From contig BLZA01000019.1 in the NCBI GenBank assembly GCA_013423385.1, positions 868,001 through 932,000 on the forward strand: DNA of 64,000 nt, in the 5' to 3' direction. Both the position numbers and the translations under genes were made by a program. A model generated the notes under the pieces. That model was not told the DNA's origin. It ran no database searches and was given only the letters and a program-made list of their open reading frames with translations. The stretch is from Naganishia liquefaciens (Eukaryota > Basidiomycota > Tremellomycetes > Filobasidiales > Filobasidiaceae). Positions 22,436 to 34,800 of this stretch are shown piece by piece; within the stretch, counting starts at the first letter, position 1; each line of letters opens with the position of its first letter.

Positions 22436-24812
22436 ATGTGGTCGACCCCTTACACTGTTGCTTTGCCGGACACTCCTCTCAAAAGACCCTTCTCTACCGA
22501 CTTCGATACAAAGTCGTCATCTTTTGGCGAATTCGACTCTGGCACAGGAGCATTCGGCACTTACGAGCCGAACACGTTGCGGCCCGGACGGTTTGAAAAC
22601 TTGGCCAACGCATTGGAGAACGAGTTCAATCTCGGGCTTTCCACAACGGATCAGACGGGTCCTTCCGCTCTTCACCAAACCAAAGAGAACCCTTCGGGGA
22701 ACAGCAAAGTGACGTCTCAACCTCCCTCAGCCTTTTCGGCGCCTGAGTGTAAGTCCTTTACGCAGTATGGTGCAGTATGGAATCGAAGTAGCTAATGCTG
22801 TCTCAGACGGTTTGGATTCCATCGAGGGGTCCTACCTTCTTCAGGGACTCCGCCCAAAACAAGGTACATCCGCGTTCTCCTCGCGCTTTCAACTTCTCTT
22901 GGACCGAAAATTACAAGCCGAGGCCGCTGCGAAAGCTCAGCAGCAGTTGTCTGCGTCTCAGCACGCTCACCACGAGGCAGAGCGCGCCTGCGAAAATCAA
23001 TATCCCTCGGGCTTTACAATCGATACTCAGTCATCCTCGACCTCGAACTCAAATAACCTTTTCACCCCGCTTTCGGATTCCCCAGCCCAGCAGTTCTCCT
23101 CGAGTTTGCTAGGGCAATTGAATCAAGCGATGGGTATGGCAAACTATCCGATGCACAGCAACATGCGCGATGTGCAGAACAGCGATTCCCAACACGACAG
23201 CCGCAACGGACAAGGCGCTTCAAGATACCCCATGTCCGCGCCAGACACGTATTCTACTCCATCTGTCGTTCCTCCAAACTTGGGTCCCCCGGCAGTACAA
23301 CCTTCTTACCAGCCAGCTCCGATACGCTCTCAGCATTATCAGCGGCTCCTTGCGGCCAAGCTGGCGAATTCTGGGCAAGCGGACACAGATACATCGGCAT
23401 CTGCGACGAACGATGGAGCAGCATTTATGCAACATTGGGCGGATCACACGCTAGATCCCAATTATCCGACCCCACAGGAAATGTCATTCCTACCTAGCAG
23501 TCACAGTCCGCTCTACCAATTATTCAACTCCGGTTACGCTCAAGATCAATGGCAACCGAGTGCGCCTTACTCAGACACAAGCACGAGAAGCGGTGTCACT
23601 AATGGAAACAACGGCATCGATCACGCCGGCGCCGGGGGTCGTCATGGGAATCAGGCAACACAAGCCCAGCCACGAGAAATGTGGCCTGTCAATCAGCTGG
23701 AGCGTGTCGAGGCTGCGCCAACAGTCAATGCTGTTGCGGCATACTATCCATCAACGGAATCCAATGGGAAATTCACTGCATGGCTCAATCCCTATACTCA
23801 GCCGGTCGAAGACAACGATGCGGCATCTAACCAGTCCTCTCGTGCACCTGGTCAAGTCGTCGTGCCACAAAACGAAGAAAACTCGGCAGTGAGCGCAAAC
23901 TCCGTCTTGCCTGCGACTGCGGATATCAAGGACCACGCTATTTCGAGCCAGAACTGCCAAGAGTCCGCCCGGGAGTCTACCGCCTCACCATTGAAGCACG
24001 AAAGTGCGGGGCCCGCGAATGGCGCAGATGGCGCGGACGAAGAGGAGCCGAAGAAGGCGATGCTCGCCTGTCACTTTTGTAGGGGCAGAAAGCTGAAGTA
24101 CGTATCTCTTGAAAGAAACTTTCAATCTCTTGACATCTAATTGATGCTTTCTTCATCCAGATGCGATGGAACCCGCCCAACTTGCGCGCACTGCGAAAAG
24201 CGCGGATTGACCTGTTCTTATGATGCGCAAATCCGCCGCCGAGGTCCTGGCAAGAGAAAGCGAGAACAGATGGCGATGCTCGCTGCGGCTGAAGGCAAAG
24301 TCGATGAAGATGGCACACCGTTGTTGCACAAGCTATTGGCGCCGAAGCCCAAGGGCAAACGTGGCAGAAAGCCCAAGAATCGTAATCTGGAAGGCGAAAG
24401 CTCGAGTACTTTGCAGGCTTCAGTCGACCAAAATGCGGGCCAAACAGGAGGGAATGAAACCGAAGAAGCGCCATACGCACGGCCACCGAATCCATACCTG
24501 CCTTCCTACTTCATTCCGGATCAGAGCAACGACTACTCGCTACTGGGTCCTCCACAAGGCATGCATCCCGCGCCTCCAGCTTCGTATCTCACCAATCCAC
24601 CGCCGCCGGACATTATGCATATGGAGATGAAGCGCGAACAACTACGCGAACATCAGTCAATCTACCAGCCAACAGTACCGCCACAGCAGCAACAGCAGCA
24701 TCCTCATTCTTATCATCCGGGTTACCACTCATCCGTCCCATGGCCAGAAGACCTAGACAGCGCAAATAAACGGCAGCGCATAGAACAATATTCAATGAGC
24801 GGCAGATGGTAG
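22436..24812 (+). CDS. Zn2Cys6 (Gal4-type) transcription regulator
   Basis: Three exons (22436-22748, 22807-24097, 24161-24812) give 751 residues. The binuclear zinc cluster lies unusually far in, at about residues 531-558: CHFCRGRKLK, then CDGTRPTCAHCEKRGLTC, with the family spacing C-x2-C-x6-C-x6-C-x2-C-x6-C. An intron falls inside it, just before the third Cys. A basic linker follows (RRRGPGKRKREQ) and then RKPKNR. The first 530 residues are Gln/Ser/Asn-rich and probably an activation region; no fungal-specific middle homology region is seen. The C-terminal 200 residues are Pro/Gln-rich. It should be a nuclear DNA-binding regulator; targets are unknown. The ATG chosen is the first in frame after an upstream stop. 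Confidence 0.9.
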
Positions 24813-25474
24813 AAGGACCGTCAGAAAATAACGACGCTCTCCCATCGTTCCGCCAAACGGCTCATATGCTAAGCAAATGTAAACGAATATCTCGGCTCAC
24901 CGCCGTTGGTTGTAACCTCTCGAATTTGTATGTAGCTTCAATACATGTAAAGCCACCAAATGCGATACCCAACATGATTTGTGGACTCTGTCTTCATATC
25001 TCAAGGAAGATATCGGTAGCCCAGATACACACGTCAATAGCTTCTAGGTTAAGCTTTCTCTACGTGTCTCTGCGCGCCGCACGCGTTCGCCGAGCTGTGC
25101 CGCGCAGGGTCGCACCCGTCACCCGGGAGAAATGCCGAGGCCTTCTAGCTGGCGTTCTCTTGTCCAAGGCTGAATGATGATCCATCAATTAAATAAGACG
25201 AATCAATAACAAGCTGCCCTCTTTGTTCTCCTGTCACTCGAGTCACGCACAGGAAAGGCAGTGCCAGAGAACGGCTGCCGCTTGTGGCTTCCTGCTGAAT
25301 CTTTATTTCGCTCTCGAGCGTGAGGTGGCCGGCCGTCTCCACCAGAATCTGGGAACGCATCATGGTTGAGACATCATCTATCACGAACTGATCGACTTCT
25401 TCTGGCCACCTGTTAAATGTCGACGCCATCTACCCCTCTGCGACCATGACGATTCACCCTACCTAATCCCAGCC
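24813..25474. other. intergenic, 3' UTR of the regulator and promoter of the Rab-like gene
   Basis: About 660 bases between two plus-strand genes. Short open frames on both strands have no family-like content. No repeat or RNA gene was recognised. Confidence 0.5.
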
Positions 25475-27848
25475 ATGACGACAATGGCTTCGGTGCCTTT
25501 CCCCAAGGGCCCGTCTTGGGTTCAGCCGCTCGCGACCGCACCATTAAATGATACCCCTTCACCGTCCACGACTTATAGCAGGACGAGGCCTACAGATACT
25601 CGAAGACGTACGGAGACGTCATATGCAGCTTTGCCGCTCCCGCGACCGCAGCAGCAACTTACGAGGTCTCAGACAGGATTACAGAGGAAAGCGTTCAGTA
25701 ATGAATCAAGGCAGAAGGATGACGGATCATCTGGGTTCTCGAGTACCGTCGAATGCGACGTGCGGCGGGTGACGACCGAGTTCCCATCATACGAATCGTT
25801 CCAGAAGCTTCATACTGCCAAAGCTCGAGATGACCGCTCGCTACAGAGGCCGTCGCCGTTTCGGCGGAGAACGAGTGGTGATAGCAGTGAGGAGGATGCC
25901 AGTGATGGGGAGAGTGTACCGTATGCACGTCGCCCAGTACTTGATAGACCTCGTCCTCGATCAACACATTTTGTCGACTTTGACGACGCCCAATTGTCAT
26001 TCCAGCGGAGAGACCGCATTGACAATCGATTGCGAAGACAATCCACGCGCCGCAGTCTCGAATTGGGAAGATTCAGGTTTCGAGAAAAGGAGGATGAAGG
26101 CGTCTCGAAAATCGTTCACACGACGCCGTCGAACACCGACTCCGACGAAGGGCGACGCAGACCGCAGACGCCGCTCGAGAGTGCGGGCCGCAATGTTCGG
26201 TTGAAGGAGGATCTCTACGATGAACTATCCCGTGGCAGAGGAATGATTGCCCGGCGAGGCAGCGAAATACTCGTACGGCCCCGGGACGATGTCATTGAAG
26301 CGAAAGTTGTCTTGCTGGGCTCGCAGGGTGAGTATGGGCGGAACAACCTCGTCCTTCGCATCTGAGCAAGCTTTCCTTAAGGCGTTGGCAAGACATGTCT
26401 TGCTAAACGATATACCGAGGGTGTCTTTTCAGCACAACCCGCCACTGTCAATGCTTCGCTGTTTACGAGAAAGAGTGTTCATGATGGAGTTGCCGTCCGC
26501 CTGCAGATATGGGACACATGCGGTGAAGGTAACTCTTACTGACTGTCAGTGGGTGAATGCTCATGATACTTTGATTCAGAGAAACATCGCTCGCTAACGA
26601 AACTTTACTATCGAGGTGAGAACGCCAGTCTTTTACGGCAAACCCTTGCTTATCGCTCTTTGATCGGTTGAAGGTGCACATGTCGCCCTCATCTTATACG
26701 ATATCACCGATCTGCAGAGCTTTGAGGACGTTCGGGACTGGATCACCGAACTTCGAAACGTTTCTGATGAGACCGACATCTTTGTTGTCGGCGCAAAGTA
26801 CGATCTCGCGAAAGCCGGAAAGAGAAAGGTCGATCGGCGATACGCACGATGGAAACTGGCGACGTGGCTCGGAGTCGAAACAGGGGAGAACCTTCAGTAT
26901 TTGTCGGAACAAGCGGGTGGAACCCCGGCAGCAATGCCCGGAAGCGAGCGTCCGCAGCCCTCGGATTTTTCCTCGACGTCGGCTGCTCAGAACAAGCGCA
27001 ACCCTCCGCTACCTCTTTTGTCTCCCCGGCCCCTACAACCGTCAAAGCCAGGGGCTTATCGACTTTTGTCACTGCTAAGCATCCCGTCCATGAAAGGATC
27101 TGCCTCTGCGGTATTGGACGATGATGAGACGGACGCCCTGACCTCGAGCATTACCCTTCATCCCGGATCTCGGATACAATCCGGCAAACGGGCCAACAGC
27201 ACTTCAGCAGCCACGTCGTTAATGACAATGCTGATGCAGGGATCATCGAGTGCTCAAACGATCTCCCCGCACAAATTGCCCACATCGGGCTCCACATCGG
27301 GCCTTAACCTCATTTCCGCTACCTCGATCGCTCCAAGAAGGAAAAGTGAAGATTGGAGCATGAACAAGGCGAAAGACGACTTCCTGCGAGCCCTTGGAAA
27401 CGCAAACCCTCAAGAAAGCGAGGCTACGAGAGCACTCAAGCGAACGTCTGGGGAGCTTTTGCGACCTTATTCTACTAATCTGGCCTCGAGCTCCGCATCT
27501 ATCGGGGGCATCAAGGAGTATGTCGTAGATGACCATAACGGTTGGGGGAAAATAATCTTGGGGACTGGAGTTCGTATCGGGGAAACATCGGCGACGACGG
27601 GCAAAGGTAAGCTCTTCCGTCCTCGGGCCCATTCTGTCCTTCATCACTAACCTCACCGATCATTGTCATCAGGTGTCACGGAAATCTTTGCCTCTCTGAC
27701 TTCACAACTGGTGGCAAAGAGGCAGCAAATCCGGATAGAGCAAGCTCGTCGCGCTCGAGAAGTAATCGATATCGCCAACGATGAACTGAACGCGAAATCA
27801 GCAAAGGGCACAAGCAAAGGCAGGACCGGAGCGAGTTGCTGTGCGTAA
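25475..27848 (+). CDS. aberrant Rab-like small GTPase with long N-terminus and split G domain
   Basis: Five exons (25475-26327, 26382-26528, 26580-26615, 26674-27606, 27673-27848) give 714 residues; a normal Rab has about 200. The first 280 residues are disordered and Arg/Ser-rich. The G domain then starts with the P-loop GSQGVGKT (about 282), a switch I with the Thr of G2 (PATVNASLF), G3 as WDTCGEE in place of WDTAGQE, and G4 as GAKYDL, where the usual Asn of NKxD is Ala. G5 (ETSATTGKGVTEIF) comes only at about residue 649, some 260 residues after G4 instead of about 30. The insert is Ser/Pro-rich. The C-terminus is GASCCA, a prenylation-type double Cys. Membrane trafficking is the likely field; nucleotide binding may be weakened. 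Confidence 0.85.
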
Positions 27849-28342
27849 TGATGCGCTTCTAGGCAGATGGACGGCACGAGGCCCCCTGACCATTGACGCC
27901 AAAATCCACCTAATGACAACGTGACGCACTTTTCATGCCGTGAATTTGAGACGTTTACTATTTTCCTATATGTATTAATTACTGTATGAAAGTTATCTTC
28001 CGACTGTACGGCGGTTCTTGTATGTTTATATTGCTGCTACTCATGCCGTATCTATTAGCCATAGTTAAGATGTTGCCTGATTTACAACTAAGGTGACCCG
28101 GGACTGGTAGCAAAGAGTGTTGAAGGCGCACGGCTAGCAAATAAGGTACAGCCTTAGCCATGCCATGTACAGCAAATGCGGCTGAGATCGGCCGCCGGCA
28201 ACAATTGCCTCCGCGCCTCGCGAATGCAGCAATCCGTTTCATCATCAGACAATTGAGCACGTTCATCCGAAGGCCCCACCACGGGCGGAATTCTCAAACG
28301 CAAAGGCACGTAAGGGGCCCCCCGATCTCGACGAATGCCATC
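27849..28342. other. intergenic, AT-rich
   Basis: About 490 bases between two plus genes. The first 200 are AT-rich (tatgtattaattactg and similar) and probably form the 3' end of the Rab-like transcript. No gene or repeat was seen. Confidence 0.5.
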
Positions 28343-31200
28343 ATGGTCTCAGGAATGAAGGTTCGGCTGATCACGGCGCTGCTCGCGGTGCAGGGTGTCG
28401 TCGCTTCAAAGTCGGGTCAGGGATGGGGTGATGTTTCCACAAACTCGGACCGACAAACTCCGACCCCAAGGACCCGGACGTCTTTGAACAGCTTGATGGA
28501 AAGGTCAGACGAGCAACGCTGGCGGGCCTTCGTGGAGGGACAACCCACACCCCACGAGAGGAGTGAGTCTTGGGTGACTTCGAAACGAGCAGACTCTTCC
28601 ATTCTCATTTACAGTCCTCCCTGACAGTACTCAAGGGGCGCTTTTTACACATAACGGACTTCCACCCCGATCCGCACTACATCAGCGGTGGAAGCTTCGA
28701 CTCTGGCTGTCATCGTAAACCGGAGAACGACGTTGTGGCCGATAGCCTAAAGATGTCGATTCGCATGAGCGGTGTCGGTGAATTGCACGGGAATGCAAGC
28801 CTCAGGCGGAAAGATGATGATGATCAGGGCGTGGCCGGCAAGTGGGGAAGTGGGGCTTCGTAAGTTGAAACAAGGGTTTACAGAAGTGAAGACCTCTTGC
28901 GAAGCCTAGTCGACGCTGATGTATCCTGAAGGGACTGCGATGCACCCATGTCTCTCGTCAATCTCACCTTTGACTGGTTACGCAAGGAGTGGGCGGATGA
29001 GGTTGACTTTGTTGTCTGTGCGTATCATTCAGCAGCGCCTTGTTCTGCCGAATTAGCCTGACCGACCATGAGTCTTACAGGGACCGGAGACAATGCTAGG
29101 TATGGTGGTTCCCCGCAAACTATGCGAATATCTTTATGACTGTTTCAATCTAGACACGATATCGATCGAGAGATACCTCGAACTCCGAAGGAGATCTATG
29201 AGTTGAATCGAATGATGGCCGGAAAAATGCGGAATACCTTTGGCGAGGATGTTGTCATTGTGCCAAGCATTGGTTAGTGTCTTCCGTGTCCTCGAATATG
29301 TGCTCCTTCTAATGTCTCCGACATCAGGCAATAACGATATCTGGCGTGAGTTGTGTCACGGTGAAAAGTATCTTCCTTACTGACCCATTCATCACAGCCC
29401 ACAATATTTTGCAGCCCGGACCAAATGCCGTTACCAACGAATTCTCAAAGTATGTAACTCACTTCTAGTCTGAACGGCTATGAAGGCGTAGTACTGATCA
29501 AATCGCATTTTAGTATTTGGTCTGACTTCATTCCTGCGGAGGAGTATCACGTATTCCAGCGAGGGGCATATTACTCCTCGGAAGTCATTCCGGACAAGCT
29601 CGCAGTCATCAGTCTGAATACGATCTACTGGTACGATGCGAACAAAGGTGCGTTGTCCAGGCTGATGAAAGGTTCCAAAAGGGACTGACTGAGGTATGCA
29701 TCGCTCTATAGCTGTCGATGGCTGTAAAGATGGCTCAGATGAACCGGGAGCTTTGGAATTTGACTGGCTGGAGGTTCAACTGGATAGCTTCCGAGAACGC
29801 GGAATGCAGGTACGTGCCTACAGCATTCCGCCTGAAAAATCCAGTTGATCGCACCGCGCATTCAGGTTTGGCTCACAGGCCACGTTCCCCCTCACATGGG
29901 TCTATATTTCGACAATTGTGTAGGTCCCGCGCTCGCATTTTCGTCAAAGCTTCTCTCCCTGATAGTCTCATGATGACAGTATCTGCGCTATGGGGAGTTG
30001 GCATTACGCTTCCAGGATACCATTGTTGGGCATCTTTTCGGCCATCAGTGGGTTGCAAAATCACCGACACCTGGAAGCACTACTAACCGTTGCGCTCAGA
30101 AATGTGGATCACTTCTTCTTCATCGACGTGGAAGAGCTCGAATCGACCACAGACCTTTCAGGCAAGGCTCAACAGGCATCGATATTCGGCGAGCGTGTCA
30201 ACACGTTTGGCAGAAACACCAACACGGCGCTACAACAGGATCTTCTCAAAGATTTCGGCGACATGCCGAAAGTCAGCAAGATGAAGCTTGAGGACTACAC
30301 TGTTGTGAATGTCTCTCCAAGCGTCATTCCTACGTACTTGCCAGGAGTTCGTGTGTACAGGTGTGTTGCGGTTGCCTTGTTTTAGGGTCGAATTATGCTG
30401 AGAATACCTTGGGCTGTCAGCTATAATGTCACTGGTCTCAGGCTCGAGGAAGGCCTTCTGGGACAAGCCCTGAATGATTCCTCATGGCTCACCACAGATC
30501 TCCAGGCTATGTTTTCCGAGGGTATGGACGCACAGAAGCGTAGAACCGGACATCGGCATCGAAAAAAGAAGAAGAAAAACAAGCAGAAGAATGACTGCAG
30601 CAAACCGGAGCACGAGGACCAGCCGCATTGCAAGTTCAGACAGAAGGAGCGACACTTCTCGCCGGACTCTCCAAGTCGTGCGAATACGCTCTTTACGCCG
30701 CTGGGTTACGCCCAATTCTATCTGCCAGATATCGACGAGCAGACCGAGGCTGTGCCCGAGTGGTTCATCGAGTATACGACCTATACACAGGATGGACTAC
30801 TTCGCGGCGGTCGGAACGGCACGGATGGCGATGTTCAGGGAAGACAGCCGGTCCCGTGGCATCTGCTACCAGGATATCGTGAACTCGTAGAGCATGAAGG
30901 CATCCGCCACGAAATTGTCGGCAACCGAGGGTTGCACCGAAACCCAGACGGAAAGGAGGCTGGCGGAGAAGATCCATACGCGAAATTTCGGGCAGGACTG
31001 AAGAAGATCACACCCTATCACCTCGAAGACTTGACAATTCCCAGTTATGCACATTTCGCAAAGAAGCTAGCCGCAGACAAGCATTTATGGAAGAGGTTCG
31101 CCAGTGCCATGTAGGTGACATCATCACCGCCCTTAACTAATGTGTTGACTGTCATCCTGCACGGGAGCATAGGTATCTCACAACAAAGGACGACCAGTAA
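28343..31200 (+). CDS. PPN1: vacuolar endopolyphosphatase PPN1
   Basis: Fourteen exons (28343-28562, 28628-28859, 28932-29017, 29081-29099, 29154-29272, 29328-29345, 29398-29449, 29514-29647, 29712-29809, 29866-29919, 29980-30047, 30100-30360, 30421-31110, 31173-31200), all in phase, give 692 residues (yeast 674). The N-terminus has a hydrophobic signal-anchor (LITALLAVQGVVAS). Calcineurin-type phosphatase motifs are clear: LHITDFHPDPHY, WTGDNARHD, IGNND, LTGHVPPH and GHLFGHQNVDHFF. The enzyme cuts long polyphosphate chains in the vacuole. A Lys-rich loop (HRHRKKKKKNKQK) sits near residue 500, followed by a Cys-containing stretch. The region after it is conserved in type. Two exons are only 19 and 18 nt long, and both are needed for the active-site motifs. 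Confidence 0.95.
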
Positions 31201-33201
31201 AGCCTAATGTCATACATCCGGAGTCTTCTCTTGTACAAAGACTCGCATCGCTAGACCTATGGTCAAACAGTTCCATTCGGCTTCAAAACAGCTTTCTGAA
31301 CTCGTTCGCATTGCAGAGAACCTCTCGGTCACTCGCTTGGCTGTAGATCGTCCAGTAGCTGGCTGGGCTCTCAGCAATCAAACAGGTTCTTGAAGAGAGC
31401 GACAACCTGATGTACTGGTACGGTCCAGAAAGCCCGAATCGGACCGGCGTCGGAGGTGGCATGTATATGAGAATGTGCAACCGAGAAACTCGCCGCGAAT
31501 CCTCCCCGATTTGGGGATCTAAATGCTCCCGCTGAAGCAGCCCGGAAAGACGGTTGCTCGGACCTTTGATAGTCGAGTTGCTTGTCTTCATGTCTTGTGT
31601 GCTAGAACAGCTGGTTAGCCTTGATCACCGTGCTCTGTACTATCAAGATATAATGCAAGCACGTCAAGCTTGCGCCGTCCTTGAAAACGGCCGACGCGAG
31701 TCCGCGAACCCCATTTCCGTCTGGACCACTACGTGCACGGATACAATATCAAGTTGAACGGATACAGCGGTGAGCTTGTAGCGATGGCAGGCGATAGGGC
31801 GGCCGATTCTGTCTATTCATATCTAGTTACCTGACTAACGGTAGCTGCAATGACGTGGAGCCGGTCAGGGGTAATACTGCGAGCTATACCGTGGCAGGTT
31901 TGCATGCTGCTTCCATTCGGTTGTAGAGGCGGACATGCAAAGCGTTCGGGCAAGTGTTCGGGCGGACCAAACGTTGGCCGCTCTCAAGTTGGCAAGTATA
32001 CCAGCTAGTAGACCGAGTGCGTGGAGATATGCGTAGACGCGTAGAGTACTCAGCTAGCTGACTAGCTGATTACTAGTTATCTCTATTACGTCACTCTAGA
32101 CAGTGGGGCAGCAGAAAGACCCTGGGAATAGGGTATCATCATTGCATTAACGTAGTTTGGGGAAGTCAGCGGCAAGAAACTGTGTTGACGTATGTGCTAT
32201 CCTGGCAGGCCAACATGCATACAGCTCCCTCGTCACGGACGATCAGTGGTCCCGTGGTCCCGTGGGCCGCGCGAGCTGCCGTGCGGTTCCTTTGTGCTGC
32301 TACGTAAGTGCGTGAGAGCTTCCTCGGAAGAGGTGAAGCTTCAGACGAAATCGCAAATCAGTCTAGGGCCCGAGACTGGTTGAAGTTTCCAGAAACTAGC
32401 TGGGAGACTGGCAGACACATGCTAGACTGTGCGTGCTAGACTGACCAACAGCTGGCCTGAATCACCAAAGACGCATCAGAAATGCGTACGAATGCTTTGA
32501 CTGCAGCGAAAGAATCTCTTGAAACTACCGCAATACCGCAGAGGTTGCCGCAAGTGGTCGCCCGCTTGGTCGCCTTTTCGTCATATCGGCGTTATATCTC
32601 AGCCACTAACTTTGCCGCTATCATAGCGAGCTTCATAGCGCAGGTCTCCTCTGGGGAAAATGCGGGGCTACAAAACCCGCCGGCGATCCCGGATCAGCTT
32701 TCCCCACCTTTGTTGTACAGAGCTGTGTACTGCTCTGAACTTTTTCCAGATACCGAATGAACGGTCATTTTATAGCCGGCGGCGTACGATAGCACGCACA
32801 ATCATCCGCAGGGGACAACTCGGTGCGATAGCCCTTGGCTCTGCGAGCGGTGCCTGAAATTTTGAGCGCCGATCTACCCGATGACCATATAACATCGATG
32901 AGTTAACTTTGCAAAGTACGTGTTCAACCTGAAGCTCGTAACAGGATCCCACAAACGTATCACTCTGTGTCATTCCTGATACCGCACCGCGTCAGCCTGT
33001 CTCTCGACAACGATTCGCCTTTCCCTTCGACCCGCCTTCCGTTTGGCGATAGAGCAAGGAAAGCCATTACGTTGCCAGAACAAGCAGAGTGTCACGACAG
33101 TCAATTTTAAAGCCTGGTTCTGATTCAGGAGTCTCCCCTAGCGATATCGCAAACCCCGACTGCTCGCTTATCGCAAGCCTGAAAAGGGCTACCTCGCCTA
33201 T
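31201..33201. other. 2 kb intergenic region, CTAG-rich
   Basis: It resembles the 17.3-22.4 kb stretch: many ctag and agct motifs (tagctgactagctgattact near 32050), short frames only and no family match. The last 300 bases lead into a small gene at 33202. No terminal repeats or transposon motifs were recognised. Confidence 0.45.
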
Positions 33202-33920
33202 ATGATGGAAGATTTAATCTCTTCGATGAGCCATGGTGTACATGTCGGGCGGCAGGGTTATGAGTTGTCTGCATTGCAAGTGAGTGCTCGGAAGCCTGGT
33301 CGTGTTCTCTCCAGCCGAAAGACGCATGCTGATCTGAGCATATTTTCCAGGATCAACTGAATAAGACTTTAGCGGCCAATGCGAACACGTACTCTTTGAC
33401 GCAACGGACACGTGTAGATGCTGTCACGGAAACCACCGCCGGAGCAGCCAATGTTTCCTTGTCTCATACGTGGAAGCCGGTCAGACCTCAGGTCACCCCG
33501 ACAGCCAGCTTTCGTGGCCCTTCGGGCTGGAACAGCGGTGGAACGTCGTGCAATCATGGCTTAGCTTTCGATCCCAGAGCTCATCAGATGGACATGCAGT
33601 CTCACACCAATGTACCCCCAGATCCGAATATGCGGTCGACTTTACGCCAGAGGGCAGACTACTCAGAAACAGAGGGGAGCACCCAAAAGTCGGACGACTA
33701 CTCAGCTTTCGACGAAGACGCTTTCGCACCACTACATTCAATTCGCGCCACTGCTCAACACCCGTCTTCAAACGCCACCGACCCTTGGGCTGGTTTCCGT
33801 TCCAGAATACCAGCGGCCGCTTTCCAAGCGGGCGATCGAAACTCGGGGACGACGGGTCAGGCCTGCCAAAATCCAGCAACCTGGCGAAATTCTGCTTTCG
33901 CTGGTGATACAAACTGTTAG
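33202..33920 (+). CDS. small unrecognised protein with a coding-like, helical N-terminus
   Basis: Two exons, 33202-33279 and 33351-33920, join in phase 0 across a 71-base GTGAGT..CCAG intron and give 215 residues. The N-terminus (MEDLISSMSHGVHVGRQGY, then ELSALQDQLNKTLAANA) reads as a real amphipathic helix interrupted by the intron. The rest is polar and Ser/Thr/Pro-rich with no membrane segment. I do not recognise a family with confidence; the start is of the kind seen in small fungal regulatory proteins. It lies alone in an otherwise gene-poor 3.6 kb. Two ATGs stand side by side (33202 and 33205); either could be used. Confidence 0.55.
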
Positions 33921-34800
33921 AACGGAGACCAGCAGTCCTAGGTGACAGCTGAAATCACAATTGTCGGTCCTCACTGTCTTTCGATCAGCTCGCACCTCTC
34001 GCGCGAAGGCAATATGAACAAGAACGATCAAACTACATCAATGAAACAAATGTAACATCATGACATGCAAATTCACACGTTGTATAGATGAGCGCTCCAA
34101 TTGTATTGCTTGGGGGAATTGAAGAGGCTTTTCATGAGCCAAGAACGAAGCGCATTATTCTTAAAACACTAAATCTCTCCTGCAACGCTTCGCCACGATC
34201 AGAATCCACCGCTACGATACCTGGTATCGTCGTCTCTGGACAGGGCAACGAAAGGCCAAAGCTTTCCTACCTCTCCCTATGGGTTGTGTCGGTTGAGCAT
34301 ACTTGACAACACACGCTGCGGACACTCTGACAGCAGTTTCTTTGCGTGTTTCCGAGGACTTCACGTTTTCTAGCATAATAAGCTTCAAGTTGGTGAGAGG
34401 AACCGCCTATTTCTGCGCTAAGCATCTTGCCACATGCATTCTTCGCTAACGGCGTGGCCTTATTCCTCAACAGCTGCGCTCACGATGGCTCGCTCACAGG
34501 GTCTGAGAGAGGCAACTAGAGATGCAGCTAGAGAGGCGCTCTCATGTGACCGCTCTCATAGCTAGCTGCTCTCGTGAAACGCCATCTGAAACGCCCAAAG
34601 AGATGGTGCCCCCGGAAAAGGTCGCAGGTAGAAACTCTGTCAACATTGCCCTGCATCATCTTTGTCAGAGTGCTTGCAGTGATCGTAATCGTGATCGTGA
34701 TTGTGCGTCTTCTTGAGCACTGACCCCGACTCGAGGCCCAGATATCAGAAGCTAGCAAAAATTCTCCACGCCTTGAACTTGCACCTGTCTTTCTGCGAGT
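33921..34800. other. intergenic region before the kinesin
   Basis: About 880 bases with only short frames. It contains the hexamer repeat at 34679-34705 and probably the kinesin promoter. No gene was recognised. Confidence 0.5.
34679..34705. repeat. degenerate gtgatc hexamer repeat
   Basis: Four and a half units of gtgatc, with one unit changed to gtaatc and one to gtgatt. It lies about 100 bases upstream of the kinesin ATG. It creates overlapping gatc sites; a function is unknown. Confidence 0.7.

Noticed and set aside
34679-34705. CRISPR-like array
   Set aside because: Simple hexamer repeat without spacers; fungal DNA.
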